A stretch of 23,580 nt of DNA from Caryophanales bacterium UBA6259. Its GTDB lineage: Bacteria > Bacillota > Bacilli > Tepidibacillales > Tepidibacillaceae. The stretch spans positions 1-23,580 of the forward strand of contig DJVJ01000055.1 of assembly GCA_002441135.1 (NCBI GenBank). The letters are read 5' to 3'. The notes beneath the pieces were generated by a model. That model did no database searches, had not been told where the DNA came from, and worked only from the letters and a program-made list of their open reading frames with translations. Below are positions 14,782 through 23,375 of this stretch, piece after piece (position 1 is the stretch's first letter; each line of letters opens with the position of its first letter). The position numbers and the translations under genes are program-made.

Positions 14782-16293
14782 ATGAATTTTAACACCGTGG
14801 AGCAGTGGCAGCAATTTTACAATCAGGGATATCGATTACTACCAATTGTGTTAAAACAAAAGATTAGTAATTTTGATCCTTTGGTTATTATGGAAAAGAT
14901 AAGAAAGAATCACGAATATTATTTTATTTATGAAAGCGGGAAAATTGGCCGGTATACCTTTATTGGCTATGACCCTACTCATATTCTCAAAAGTAAAAAT
15001 AACGAAAATATAATTTTTAATAAGGAAAAACAGGAACAATTTTTTAAAAAGGACCCTCTTTTAGCATTAAGAGGAATAATGGGGAAGTATCAAGTTCCTA
15101 ATATTGATAACTTACCAAGCTTTAATGGGGGAGCAGTAGGATTTTTAAGCTACGACATGGTTAATTATTTTGAGAATATTCCTCAAATGGCGAAAGATGA
15201 TCTGCAGATACCAGATTTATATTTTATGGTATTGGATAAGCTGTGGATCTTTGATCATCATCAGCAGGAGCTATATCTTGTTGAATATGTTAATGTCCAA
15301 GAACAAGAGGATTTAATATCAGTTTTTGCAAAAAAAATGGCAGAACTTGAACGGACTTGGAATAGCTCATTGCTATCTGAACAACACCAACAAGAAGCTA
15401 CTATTTTAGCCGAGCCTTATTCTAGTACCTATAAACAAAATAAGGTCAAAACTTCGTTTACTAAGGAAAGTTTTGAGAAAGCAGTAGAGAAAGTGCAGGA
15501 ATACATTACTGCAGGAGATGTATTTCAGGTTAACCTTTCTGTAAGACAATCTCGCAATTTAAAAGTAGAAGGTTTTGATATTTATCGACATTTACGTAGG
15601 ATTAACCCATCGCCTTACATGGGATTTATGCATTTTCCTGACTTACAATTAGTAAGTAGTTCACCGGAATTATTAATTCAAATTGAAAATGGTATTATTC
15701 AAACCCGCCCTATCGCTGGTACAAGACCCAGGGGTGCAAATGAACAGGAAGATCAGCTACTAGTAAAAGAATTAATTGAAAATGAAAAAGAAATGGCAGA
15801 GCATATCATGTTAGTTGATCTTGAAAGAAATGATTTGGGACGGGTATGTAAGTTTGGAAGTGTTGAAGTTAATGAATTAATGGCTGTAGAAAAATATTCT
15901 CATGTCATGCATATTGTATCTAATGTCATAGGCAAGTTAGATGAAAAAAATGATCTTTATGATGCTATAAAAGCAACCTTTCCAGGAGGAACGATTACTG
16001 GTGCTCCTAAAATTAGAACAATGGAGATCATTGAAGAGTTAGAGCCTGTAAAAAGAGGCCCCTATACAGGTTCAATGGGCTGGATTGGTTTTAATGGCAA
16101 TCTAACGTTAAATATACTGATTAGAACACTCCTTGTCAAAGACAAGCAAGGACACATTCAAGCAGGTGCTGGTATTGTGATCGATTCTGTACCGGAAAAG
16201 GAATATTATGAATCTCTCAAAAAGGCAGAGGCAGTTTGGAAGGCAGTAGAGGCTAGTGAAGTTGAATATTTGCTTAAGCAGCAAAAGGAGTAA
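14782..16293 (+). CDS. pabB: Aminodeoxychorismate synthase component I (TrpE/PabB family)
   Basis: A 503-residue chorismate-utilising enzyme which, with PabA, aminates chorismate to 4-amino-4-deoxychorismate. Features are RYTFIGYDP near the N-terminus, GDVFQVNLS, SPSPYMGF-like residues, SSPELL, PIAGTRPRG (310-318), LVDLERNDLGRV, GTITGAPKIRTMEII and GAGIVIDSVPEKEY. A312 stands where E. coli PabB has its active-site lysine (PIKGT), so the sequence alone does not separate it from anthranilate synthase TrpE. The pabA-pabC-folP context makes PabB the better call. It is longer than B. subtilis PabB (about 470). An AGGGGTG-type site precedes the ATG. Confidence 0.88.
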   Translation: MNFNTVEQWQQFYNQGYRLLPIVLKQKISNFDPLVIMEKIRKNHEYYFIYESGKIGRYTFIGYDPTHILKSKNNENIIFNKEKQEQFFKKDPLLALRGIMGKYQVPNIDNLPSFNGGAVGFLSYDMVNYFENIPQMAKDDLQIPDLYFMVLDKLWIFDHHQQELYLVEYVNVQEQEDLISVFAKKMAELERTWNSSLLSEQHQQEATILAEPYSSTYKQNKVKTSFTKESFEKAVEKVQEYITAGDVFQVNLSVRQSRNLKVEGFDIYRHLRRINPSPYMGFMHFPDLQLVSSSPELLIQIENGIIQTRPIAGTRPRGANEQEDQLLVKELIENEKEMAEHIMLVDLERNDLGRVCKFGSVEVNELMAVEKYSHVMHIVSNVIGKLDEKNDLYDAIKATFPGGTITGAPKIRTMEIIEELEPVKRGPYTGSMGWIGFNGNLTLNILIRTLLVKDKQGHIQAGAGIVIDSVPEKEYYESLKKAEAVWKAVEASEVEYLLKQQKE

Positions 16294-16298
16294 TCAGC

Positions 16299-16892
16299 TT
16301 GATATTATTTATTGATAATTATGATTCCTTTACCTTTAATCTAGTCCAATATTTTGGGGAGTTGCATCCAGATGTTGAAGTTTATCGGAATGATCAGATT
16401 ACATTGTTCGATATTGAACGGAAGAATCCAGATTACATCGTTATTTCACCAGGTCCCTGCTCACCAAATGAGGCTGGGGTTAGTATTGAGGTTATAAAGC
16501 GATTTTCTGGAAGAATACCTATTCTTGGTGTATGTTTGGGTCATCAATCGATTGCTCAGGCATTTGGGGGAAAAGTAGTTAGCGCAGAAAAGTTAATGCA
16601 TGGTAAAACTTCAAAAATGTTTCATGACGGAAAAACGATATTTAAAGATATACCTTCGCCATTTAAAGCTACCCGCTATCACTCGTTAATTGTAGATCCC
16701 GAGACTTTACCAAAATGCTTTGAGGTAAGCGCAAAAACTAGTGATGGGGAAATAATGGCAATTAGGCACAGGGATTTTCCGCTAGAAGGAGTTCAATTTC
16801 ATCCGGAATCTATATTGACAGAATACGGGAAGCAACTTATACAAAATTTCTTAAATCATTATATGGTGGTTAACGATGAAGTGGATATTTAA
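16299..16892 (+). CDS. pabA: Glutamine amidotransferase, aminodeoxychorismate/anthranilate synthase component II
   Basis: A 197-residue class I glutamine amidotransferase that supplies ammonia to PabB. The catalytic triad is visible: C79 in GVCLGHQS, and H168 and E170 in HPESI. The N-terminus ILFIDNYDSFTFNLVQY is typical. In B. subtilis this subunit also serves anthranilate synthase (TrpG role), which could hold here because no trp genes are in view. The start is TTG at 16299 with AAAAGGAG 8 nt upstream. It begins 5 nt after pabB and its end overlaps pabC by 17 nt. Confidence 0.95.
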   Translation: MILFIDNYDSFTFNLVQYFGELHPDVEVYRNDQITLFDIERKNPDYIVISPGPCSPNEAGVSIEVIKRFSGRIPILGVCLGHQSIAQAFGGKVVSAEKLMHGKTSKMFHDGKTIFKDIPSPFKATRYHSLIVDPETLPKCFEVSAKTSDGEIMAIRHRDFPLEGVQFHPESILTEYGKQLIQNFLNHYMVVNDEVDI

Positions 16893-17736
16893 TCATGAGA
16901 TAGTTGAAGAAGATCAGTTGACGATTCCTGTTAAGGATCATGGATTTTTATATGGTGTGGGCTTATTTGAAACCTTTCGAGTCTACGATGGCCTACCTTT
17001 CTTATTTAAAGAGCATATTCAACGTTTACAAGCTGGTGTTGAATTACTAGGAATCGATTATTCCTTAGACGAAAAAAAACTTTTTCAAGAATTAAAGCGG
17101 TTGCTTCGGGTCAATGATTTAAGCAATGCCTATATTCGCCTAACGGTTTCTGCTGGTACTGCACCATTTGGGATGCCAACAGAGAAGTATCGCAAACCAT
17201 CTATACTGTGGCAAATTAAAGAGATGCCCCCTCTATCGGATTCACCGATAATGGATAAAAAGGCCGTTCTTTTAAAAACAAGGAGGAATAGTCCGGAAAC
17301 ATCCTATCGTCTTAAAACCTTGAATTTTTTAAACTCAATTGTAGCCAAACAAGAAATAATGGATAAAGAAAATACCGAAGGATTTTTTCTAACCAGTGAA
17401 GGTTATTTGGCAGAGGGTATTGTGAGCAATCTTTTTTTTGTAAAATCGAAAAAATTATATACTCCGGATTTAAGTACAGGCATCCTAAAAGGGATAACTC
17501 GGGATAAGGTCATTCAAATTGCAGGTCTGCTAAATTATCCTGTAATAACTGGCTATTTCGATCCAGAGGAATTATTGGATGCAGACGAAGTATTTATTAC
17601 GAACTCCATTCAAGAAGTGGTTCCGATTGTCCAATTTGAAGAGCGATATTTTAACTATAATAGTGAATCTCTAGTTTTTCAATTAATAAGAGAATATAAA
17701 AGATGTATTAAAATACAACTTAAACAAAAAATGTAG
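16876..17736 (+). CDS. pabC: 4-amino-4-deoxychorismate lyase
   Basis: A 286-residue fold-type IV PLP enzyme that releases pyruvate from aminodeoxychorismate to give p-aminobenzoate. The N-terminal DHGFLYGVGLFETFRVYDG motif is characteristic. The PLP lysine is K147 in YRLKTLNFL, and EGFFLTSEGYLAEGIVSNLFF and GITRDKVI follow in family order. D-amino-acid and branched-chain aminotransferases share the fold; operon context settles the call. The ATG lies inside the end of pabA (17-nt overlap) with a weak ribosome binding site, so its translation is probably coupled. Confidence 0.94.
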   Translation: MKWIFNHEIVEEDQLTIPVKDHGFLYGVGLFETFRVYDGLPFLFKEHIQRLQAGVELLGIDYSLDEKKLFQELKRLLRVNDLSNAYIRLTVSAGTAPFGMPTEKYRKPSILWQIKEMPPLSDSPIMDKKAVLLKTRRNSPETSYRLKTLNFLNSIVAKQEIMDKENTEGFFLTSEGYLAEGIVSNLFFVKSKKLYTPDLSTGILKGITRDKVIQIAGLLNYPVITGYFDPEELLDADEVFITNSIQEVVPIVQFEERYFNYNSESLVFQLIREYKRCIKIQLKQKM

Positions 17737-17751
17737 CAAAGGAGTTTAACG

Positions 17752-18951
17752 TTGAAATATAATTCTCATTTAATTAAAACAGGTAGCCATCTGGATTTAG
17801 TCGCGGAAATGGAGAAGATCGGTGCAGATCCAGCTGGCATTAAAATTATGGCCCCAAAAGCAGAATTGAAAATAGTTAAGGCTGAACAATTATCTCTTAA
17901 AGCAGTAAATATTTTAAAGCAAGAGATGCTTTCTAGAGGCGGAGATGTTGTAGTTCATAAAGAAGTGTCTATGCTAAAAAAAGATTTTTCAGATGTTTTG
18001 ATAATAGGCACAAGGAAACAATATTGGGAGTTAATTCACAAATTAAAGGTGCAGCCTTTTGGTTTGAAGGAATTAGCTACGGAATTACAGGGGATTTTAC
18101 GTTCTGAACATCTAGGGATAAATGAAAAAACCTTAATAGGAAACCATAGGGAAATTCATTTGGGTAATCAGACATTAGTCATGGGTATATTAAATATCAC
18201 CCCTGATTCTTTTTCTGATGGTGGTAAATATATTGAATTAGATTTGGCCTTAGAGAGAGCAAAAGAGATGATTGAGTTTGGGGCAGACATTATTGATATA
18301 GGAGGAGAATCTACTCGTCCTGGTCATGCTCCAGTATCCATGGAAGAGGAAATACGGAGGGTTATCCCTATTATTAAAAAGCTCTCAAATGAAATTGATG
18401 TGCCTATTTCTATTGATACATACAAAGCAGAAGTGGCTAAACAAGCTATTTTAGCCGGTGCAAATATTATCAATGACGTTTGGGGATTTAAAAAAGATCC
18501 TGAAATGGCCAAGGTAGCTGCAGAGTTAGGTGTCCCTGTTATTTTAATGCATAATCGTGAACAGCCTGTGGAGCATTCCTTAATGGAAGTGATGATTAAA
18601 GAGCTTCGAGAAAGTATCTTTTTAGCTATCCAAGCAGGGGTAAGGGAAGAGAATATTATCTTAGATCCCGGGATTGGGTTTGGTAAGACATATCAAGATA
18701 ATTTGATAGTAATGAATCGTTTAGATGAGATTGTATCTTTAGGGTTCCCAGTTTTACTAGGAACATCTAGAAAGTCATTTATCGGCCTAACTCTAGACCT
18801 TCCTGTTGAGGATAGAATCGAAGGAACATCAGCTACTGTAGCCCTTGGAATTAGTAAAGGCTGCAAAATTGTACGTGTTCATGATGTGAAGGAAATGAAA
18901 AGGGTATGTAAAATGATGGATGCAATGATTTACGTCAATAATAAAGGGTGA
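17752..18951 (+). CDS. folP: Dihydropteroate synthase with long N-terminal extension
   Basis: At 399 residues this is far longer than B. subtilis FolP (about 285). The C-terminal 265 residues form the usual TIM barrel that joins p-aminobenzoate to the pterin pyrophosphate: MGILNITPDSFSDGG (144-158), IDIGGESTRPG, PISIDTYKAEVAKQA, INDVWGF, DPGIGFGKT and GTSRKSFIG. About 115 residues precede the typical start. They hold a small alpha/beta-looking segment (LDLVAEMEKIGADPAGIKIM and GGDVVVHKEVSML) with no motif I recognise. The extension is translated from a TTG at 17752 with AAAGGAG 7 nt upstream, so it is a real part of the protein. Similar long forms occur in some other Firmicutes. Confidence 0.95.
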   Translation: MKYNSHLIKTGSHLDLVAEMEKIGADPAGIKIMAPKAELKIVKAEQLSLKAVNILKQEMLSRGGDVVVHKEVSMLKKDFSDVLIIGTRKQYWELIHKLKVQPFGLKELATELQGILRSEHLGINEKTLIGNHREIHLGNQTLVMGILNITPDSFSDGGKYIELDLALERAKEMIEFGADIIDIGGESTRPGHAPVSMEEEIRRVIPIIKKLSNEIDVPISIDTYKAEVAKQAILAGANIINDVWGFKKDPEMAKVAAELGVPVILMHNREQPVEHSLMEVMIKELRESIFLAIQAGVREENIILDPGIGFGKTYQDNLIVMNRLDEIVSLGFPVLLGTSRKSFIGLTLDLPVEDRIEGTSATVALGISKGCKIVRVHDVKEMKRVCKMMDAMIYVNNKG

Positions 18952-18956
18952 AACAA

Positions 18957-19322
18957 TTGGATAAAATTATTTTTAATCAAATTCAGTTTTATGCGTATCA
19001 TGGTGTTTTTGAAGAAGAAAACAAATTAGGTCAAAAATTTGAAGTAGATGTAGAATTATATCTTAATTTAAAAAAACCTGGTATAACAGATAATATTGAG
19101 GATACTGTAAATTATGCAAAAGTTTATCAGTTAGTAGAAAAAGTAGTCATGGGAACACCAAAGAAATTACTCGAATCCTTGGCAGAAACCATTGCCACTG
19201 AACTGCTTTCTACTTTTTCTAACAAAGGTGTCCACGAGGTTGTGATACGTGTAAGAAAGCTTCAACCTCCAATAGCTGGTCATATGAAGAGTGTTACAGT
19301 TGAGATAAATAGGAGCGTGTAA
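18957..19322 (+). CDS. folB: Dihydroneopterin aldolase
   Basis: This 121-residue enzyme cleaves dihydroneopterin to hydroxymethyl-dihydropterin and glycolaldehyde. The start at TTG 18957 gives MDKIIFNQIQFYAYHGVF, matching the B. subtilis N-terminus (MDKVYVEGMEFYGYHGVF). AAAGGG lies 8 nt upstream. The earlier GTG at 18948 overlaps that site and the folP stop. Family residues are YHGVFEEENKLGQKFEVDV, TVNYAKVY (active-site tyrosine region), LESLAE and VRVRKLQPPIAGH with the catalytic lysine. The length equals the B. subtilis protein (about 120). Confidence 0.96.
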   Translation: MDKIIFNQIQFYAYHGVFEEENKLGQKFEVDVELYLNLKKPGITDNIEDTVNYAKVYQLVEKVVMGTPKKLLESLAETIATELLSTFSNKGVHEVVIRVRKLQPPIAGHMKSVTVEINRSV

Positions 19323-19324
19323 GG

Positions 19325-19819
19325 GTGGCAGAGGTTTTTTTAGGTCTTGGATCTAATGTTGGTAATCGAATGCATTATTTACAAAGAGCAATCGAAATGT
19401 TAAAAGAGCATTCCGATATTGAAGTAATTGCGAAATCAAATATTTATGAAACAGAACCATATGGTCTAAAGGATCAGGATTCTTTTTTAAATATGACAGT
19501 GAAAATCAGCTCAAAACTAGATCCCGAAAGATTGTTAAAATATATTCATATAGTAGAAGAAAAGTTAGATCGGGAAAGAATTATTCATTGGGGTCCAAGA
19601 ACGATAGATATAGATATCTTATTATATGGAAAAGAAAAGATTGATCTTCCTCATCTACAGGTTCCCCATCCATATATGACAGATCGACTTTTTGTACTTA
19701 TGCCATTGCAAGAAATCTATGATGGGACTATCCCGGGAAGCTTGGAAAGTATTGATGAACTAATACAGAAGCATAAAGGTAAACAAGGAATTGAGTTGTA
19801 TAGAAAACAATTGTTTTAA
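19325..19819 (+). CDS. folK: Hydroxymethyldihydropterin pyrophosphokinase (HPPK)
   Basis: A 164-residue enzyme that transfers pyrophosphate from ATP to hydroxymethyl-dihydropterin, making the FolP substrate. Visible are FLGLGSNVGNR at the N-terminus, ETEPYG, DQDSFLNM, the WGPRTIDIDILLYG motif with its paired aspartates for magnesium, and PHPYMTDRLFVLMPL. The GTG start is 2 nt after the folB stop; AGGAG, inside the folB end, lies 9 nt upstream. folB and folK are therefore tightly coupled. Confidence 0.97.
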   Translation: MAEVFLGLGSNVGNRMHYLQRAIEMLKEHSDIEVIAKSNIYETEPYGLKDQDSFLNMTVKISSKLDPERLLKYIHIVEEKLDRERIIHWGPRTIDIDILLYGKEKIDLPHLQVPHPYMTDRLFVLMPLQEIYDGTIPGSLESIDELIQKHKGKQGIELYRKQLF

Positions 19820-19868
19820 ATACGGAAAAAAATTATTGGATAAAGACAGTAAAGGTTGTGAAGCAGGC

Positions 19869-20870
19869 ATGAAAATAGGCGATGTTCAACTAGATAATAA
19901 TGTGGTGTTAGCGCCAATGGCTGGAGTAAGTAATTATGCTTTTCGTTCTATAGCTAGAGAATTTGGTACTGGATTAGTTACTGCTGAAATGGTAAGTGAC
20001 AAAGCAATTTTACAAAAAAATGAAAGAACCATGAAAATGGTAGAAGTTGCACCAAATGAGAGGCCTTTAAGCTTACAAATTTTTGGTGGGGATAAGGATT
20101 CTTTAGTTCAAGCAGCAGTTTTTGTTGATCAATTTACTGATGCAGATATTATCGATATAAATATGGGTTGCCCTGTTCCGAAAATTACCAAAAACGAAGC
20201 CGGAGCTAAACTATTGCTACACCCTCCGAAAATTGAGGAATTGGTAGAGGCGGTAGTCCGAGCAGTGAAAAAGCCAGTTACGGTAAAAATGAGAATAGGA
20301 TGGGATAGCAAGCATTTATATGCAATTGAAAATGCGAAAGCAATTGAAAATGCCGGAGCTAAGGCATTAGCTGTTCATGGTAGAACAAGAGAACAGATGT
20401 ATACAGGAAAGGCAGATTGGGATGTGATTCGATCGGTAAAGGAATCTATAAGGATACCTGTAATTGGTAACGGTGATATCTTTTCACCTGAGGATGCAAA
20501 GCGGATGATTGATCAGACTGGTGTAGATGGTGTAATGATTGGTAGGGCTGCTTTGGGCAATCCTTGGATCTTATATCGAACTGTTCAATATCTAACTACA
20601 GGGATCTTACCTCCTGAACCTAAAGCAAGTGAGAAAATAAAAGTTGCTATGGTGCATATGGAACGCTTAATCCGTTTAAAAGGAGAAAAGGTTGGCATAA
20701 TGGAAATGAGGAAGCATGCAGGTTGGTACATAAAAGGACTTCCTGGTGCAAGTAAAATGCGTGATGAAATCAATTTAGTGGAAACAAAGGAAGAGCTTGA
20801 AGAAAAGCTATTTTCTTATGTGGAGGACATCGAAAAAGAAAAAGAGCAGGAGATAAACCCAATTTCTTAA
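19869..20870 (+). CDS. dusB: tRNA-dihydrouridine synthase
   Basis: A 333-residue FMN enzyme that reduces uridines in the tRNA D-loop with NADPH. It shows VVLAPMAGVSNYAFR, NMGCPVPKI with the catalytic C101, KMRIGWD, VHGRTR, GNGDI and MIGRAALGNPW. I take the ATG at 19869 (MKIGDVQLDNNVVLAPM) as the start because it matches the family N-terminus. A longer in-frame reading from 19791 would overlap folK and add 26 unrelated residues. The ribosome binding site is poor (AAAGG some 14 nt upstream). In B. subtilis a small DNA-binding gene, yazB, lies between folK and dusB; here there are only 49 nt. Confidence 0.95.
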   Translation: MKIGDVQLDNNVVLAPMAGVSNYAFRSIAREFGTGLVTAEMVSDKAILQKNERTMKMVEVAPNERPLSLQIFGGDKDSLVQAAVFVDQFTDADIIDINMGCPVPKITKNEAGAKLLLHPPKIEELVEAVVRAVKKPVTVKMRIGWDSKHLYAIENAKAIENAGAKALAVHGRTREQMYTGKADWDVIRSVKESIRIPVIGNGDIFSPEDAKRMIDQTGVDGVMIGRAALGNPWILYRTVQYLTTGILPPEPKASEKIKVAMVHMERLIRLKGEKVGIMEMRKHAGWYIKGLPGASKMRDEINLVETKEELEEKLFSYVEDIEKEKEQEINPIS

Positions 20871-20888
20871 ATTAATTACCTAGTTTGG

Positions 20889-20917
20889 TTGACAATTGGT
20901 AATGATTGAAATATAAT
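20889..20917 (+). promoter_or_regulatory. Perfect-consensus sigma-A promoter for greA-lysS
   Basis: TTGACA (20889-20894), a 17-bp spacer and TATAAT (20912-20917) form an exact consensus promoter 19 nt after the dusB stop. Transcription would start near 20923-20925, leaving a leader of about 205 nt before greA. Confidence 0.88.
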
Positions 20918-20923
20918 ACCCAA

Positions 20924-21130
20924 CAGACTATTCAGATTATATTTAACGTATGAATTACATTTAGAGTCAAGAACTAAGAAGATTGATAATATTATGTAGA
21001 ATCTTTGTTTAAAGAATAACTAACAAAAGATATACGATAAGAGGTAAAATGGAATAAATTATTAAAAAAAGACATATAATCGAATGAAAATAGATTATTG
21101 TCTGGAAATCTTATACAAAGGGGAATTGAA
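20924..21130 (+). other. Long A/T-rich 5' leader of greA
   Basis: About 205 nt of untranslated leader separate the promoter from the greA start. I see no strong terminator hairpin with a T-tract, no T-box motif and no known riboswitch signature. AGAGGT ahead of ATGGAATAA (from about 21039) would give only a two-codon reading frame. A 21-codon frame (21084-21149) overlaps the greA start but has no good ribosome binding site. The purpose of the leader is unknown. Confidence 0.5.
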
Positions 21131-21607
21131 ATGGCAGATAAAGAAGTGATTTTAACTCCATCTGGATTAAAAAAACTAGAAGAAGAATTAGAACATTTAA
21201 AAACGGTGAAAAGAAGAGAAGTAGCAGAACGAATTAAGATTGCTATTGGCTATGGAGATATTAGCGAAAACTCGGAATATGAAGATGCTAAAAATGAACA
21301 AGCATTTATCGAAGGAAGAATTATTACTTTAGAAAAAATGCTTAGAAACGCAAAGATTATCAATGACGAAGAAGTAGTAACAGATGTAGTAAGCATTGGT
21401 TCTACAGTAAAGCTTAAGGATATAGAATTCGATGAGGAAGTAGAATATACAATTGTTGGTTCTGCTGAATCAGATCCTACTGTAAATATGATATCTAACG
21501 AATCTCCAGTAGGAAAGGCGCTTCTAGGTAAACAGATTGGAGCAACAGTAGAAGTTAGTGTTCCAGCGGGCGTTATAAAGTACGAGATCTTAGATATTAA
21601 AAAATAA
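21131..21607 (+). CDS. greA: Transcription elongation factor GreA
   Basis: This 158-residue factor rescues backtracked RNA polymerase by stimulating transcript cleavage. It has an N-terminal coiled coil (about 10-75) whose tip carries the acidic residues D43 and E46 in GDISENSEYEDAK, and a C-terminal FKBP-like domain (IGSTVKLKDIE, YTIVGSAESDP, ISNESPVGKALLGKQIG, YEILDI). The ATG at 21131 follows AAAGGGG by about 7 nt. An upstream in-frame TTG at 21098 would add 11 residues without a good site. Length matches GreA in other bacilli (about 157). Confidence 0.97.
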   Translation: MADKEVILTPSGLKKLEEELEHLKTVKRREVAERIKIAIGYGDISENSEYEDAKNEQAFIEGRIITLEKMLRNAKIINDEEVVTDVVSIGSTVKLKDIEFDEEVEYTIVGSAESDPTVNMISNESPVGKALLGKQIGATVEVSVPAGVIKYEILDIKK

Positions 21608-21628
21608 GGAATGTAGGAGTTGATCATA

Positions 21629-23119
21629 ATGAGCCAAGAGGTAGTAGATTTAAACGAGCTACTTCTTGTGCGTCGTCAAAAATTAGCCGGACTGCAGGAG
21701 CTTGGATTTGATCCTTTTGGCTATAAATTTGACCGGACACATACAGCACAAGAAATCTTGAGTGAACTAGATACACTTACTAAAGAAGAAATAGAAGCAA
21801 AAAACATACATGTTAAATTCGCGGGAAGAATCATGTCCAAACGCCTTCAAGGAAAGGCCGGATTCGCTCACCTGCAAGATATTAGCGAGAAGATTCAAAT
21901 TTATATTCGAAAAGATCAAGTTACTGAGCAAGAATTTGAAGCATTCGACTTGTTAGACTTGGGAGATATTATTGGTGTAGATGGAACTGTTTTTAAAACA
22001 AATATGGGTGAGACTTCTATAAAAGTAGAAAAGCTTCATATTTTAACAAAATCATTACATCCATTGCCAGATAAATTCCATGGCCTAAAAGATGTAGAGT
22101 TACGCTATCGCCAGCGTTATGTAGACTTAATTGTAAATCCTGAAGTGAAAAAAACCTTTATTATGCGAAGTAAGATTATTCAAGCGCTTAGAAGGTATTT
22201 AGACCAATTAGGATATATTGAAGTAGAAACACCGACGATGCATGCAATTGCTGGGGGTGCAGCAGCTAGACCATTTATTACCCATCATAACGCTCTTGAT
22301 ATGGAACTATATATGCGAATTGCCATTGAGCTTCATTTAAAACGTTTAATAGTAGGTGGCATGGAAAAGGTTTATGAAATTGGTAGAGTTTTCCGTAATG
22401 AAGGAATATCCACTAGACATAATCCTGAGTTCACTATGTTAGAGCTATATGAAGCATATGGTGATTTTCAGTCCATTATGGAATTAACAGAAAATGCAGT
22501 AGCTTTTATTGCAAAGGAAGTATTAGGAACTACAAAAATCAATTATCAAGGTGAAGAAATTGATTTAGAGCCATCATGGGAAAGAATCTCTATGATTGAT
22601 GCAATCAAAAAATATGTAGGCGTTGATTTAAGCAAAAAGATGACCGATGATGAAGCACGAAATATTGCTAAGGAATATAATATTCATGTGGAACCACACA
22701 TGACATATGGTCATATTGTTAATGAATTCTTCGAGCAAAAGGTAGAAGACAAGCTTGTACAACCTACATTTATTTATGGACATCCAGTAGAGATTTCTCC
22801 ATTAGCGAAAAAGAATGCGGAAGATCCAAGATTTACTGATCGATTTGAATTATTTATTGTGCGTAGAGAACATGCAAACGCATTTACTGAACTAAATGAC
22901 CCAATTGATCAAAGAGAACGCTTTGAGGCCCAATTAAAAGAAAAAGAGCAAGGAAATGAAGAGGCACATGAAATGGATGAAGACTTCATTCACGCTCTTG
23001 AGATAGGAATGCCTCCAACGGGTGGTTTAGGAATTGGAATCGACCGTTTAGTTATGTTATTAACTGATCAACCATCAATAAGAGATGTCCTATTATTCCC
23101 ATTAATGAGGGAACGCTAA
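21629..23119 (+). CDS. lysS: Lysyl-tRNA synthetase, class II
   Basis: A 496-residue class II synthetase that charges tRNA-Lys. The N-terminal OB-fold anticodon-binding domain (KFAGRIMSKRLQGKAGFAHLQD) leads into the catalytic domain. Motif 2 is around RVFRNEGISTRHNPEFT, and motif 3 is GGLGIGIDRLVMLL close to the C-terminus. The length is within a few residues of B. subtilis LysS (499). I chose the ATG at 21629, 9 nt after TAGGAG; a TTG at 21620 overlaps that site. It follows greA by 21 nt, shares its promoter and is closed by a clear terminator, as in the bacillar greA-lysS-rrn order. Confidence 0.98.
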   Translation: MSQEVVDLNELLLVRRQKLAGLQELGFDPFGYKFDRTHTAQEILSELDTLTKEEIEAKNIHVKFAGRIMSKRLQGKAGFAHLQDISEKIQIYIRKDQVTEQEFEAFDLLDLGDIIGVDGTVFKTNMGETSIKVEKLHILTKSLHPLPDKFHGLKDVELRYRQRYVDLIVNPEVKKTFIMRSKIIQALRRYLDQLGYIEVETPTMHAIAGGAAARPFITHHNALDMELYMRIAIELHLKRLIVGGMEKVYEIGRVFRNEGISTRHNPEFTMLELYEAYGDFQSIMELTENAVAFIAKEVLGTTKINYQGEEIDLEPSWERISMIDAIKKYVGVDLSKKMTDDEARNIAKEYNIHVEPHMTYGHIVNEFFEQKVEDKLVQPTFIYGHPVEISPLAKKNAEDPRFTDRFELFIVRREHANAFTELNDPIDQRERFEAQLKEKEQGNEEAHEMDEDFIHALEIGMPPTGGLGIGIDRLVMLLTDQPSIRDVLLFPLMRER

Positions 23120-23143
23120 AGTAAATTTCGGTTTAAAGATACT

Positions 23144-23174
23144 AACCTATCTTCGTGATGAAGGTAGGTTTTTT
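23144..23174 (+). terminator. Rho-independent terminator after lysS
   Basis: AACCTATCTTC (23144-23154) pairs with GAAGGTAGGTT (23160-23170) with one T-G pair and a 5-nt loop, running into a T-tract. It insulates lysS from the rRNA operon. Confidence 0.92.
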
Positions 23175-23345
23175 AATTCTAAAAATATAAAGGCTATATC
23201 AATATAAGTGGAAATAAAATGAAAGTTTAGTAGAAAATAAGTATTGAAAAAAGACATTATAATTGTTATCATTAGTAAGTCGTCACTGATAAATAACTTT
23301 TATAAACAAGTTGTAAATAAGTTATCAATATGTTTTAAAAATGTA

Positions 23346-23375
23346 TTGACGAACGACGTTGTGCTATGATAAGAT
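23346..23375 (+). promoter_or_regulatory. rRNA operon promoter region
   Basis: TTGACG (23346-23351) is followed by 18 bp and TAAGAT (23370-23375). An overlapping extended -10, TGCTATGAT (23362-23370), is closer to the -10 consensus but only 13 bp from that -35. The 80 bp upstream are very A/T-rich, as expected for an UP element. I am confident that a promoter lies here, less so about which -10 is used. Positions 23175-23290 show nothing else identifiable. Confidence 0.65.

Noticed and set aside
19791..19868. A 26-residue N-terminal extension of DusB overlapping folK
   Set aside because: The extension does not resemble DusB N-termini, and the ATG at 19869 matches the family start.
21084..21149. 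A 21-codon upstream frame overlapping the greA start
   Set aside because: It has no good ribosome binding site and its predicted peptide has no leader-peptide features such as runs of one amino acid.
23243..23263. TTGAAA with TATAAT as a second rrn promoter
   Set aside because: The hexamers are only 9 bp apart, too close for sigma-A RNA polymerase, and no other -35 fits the TATAAT.
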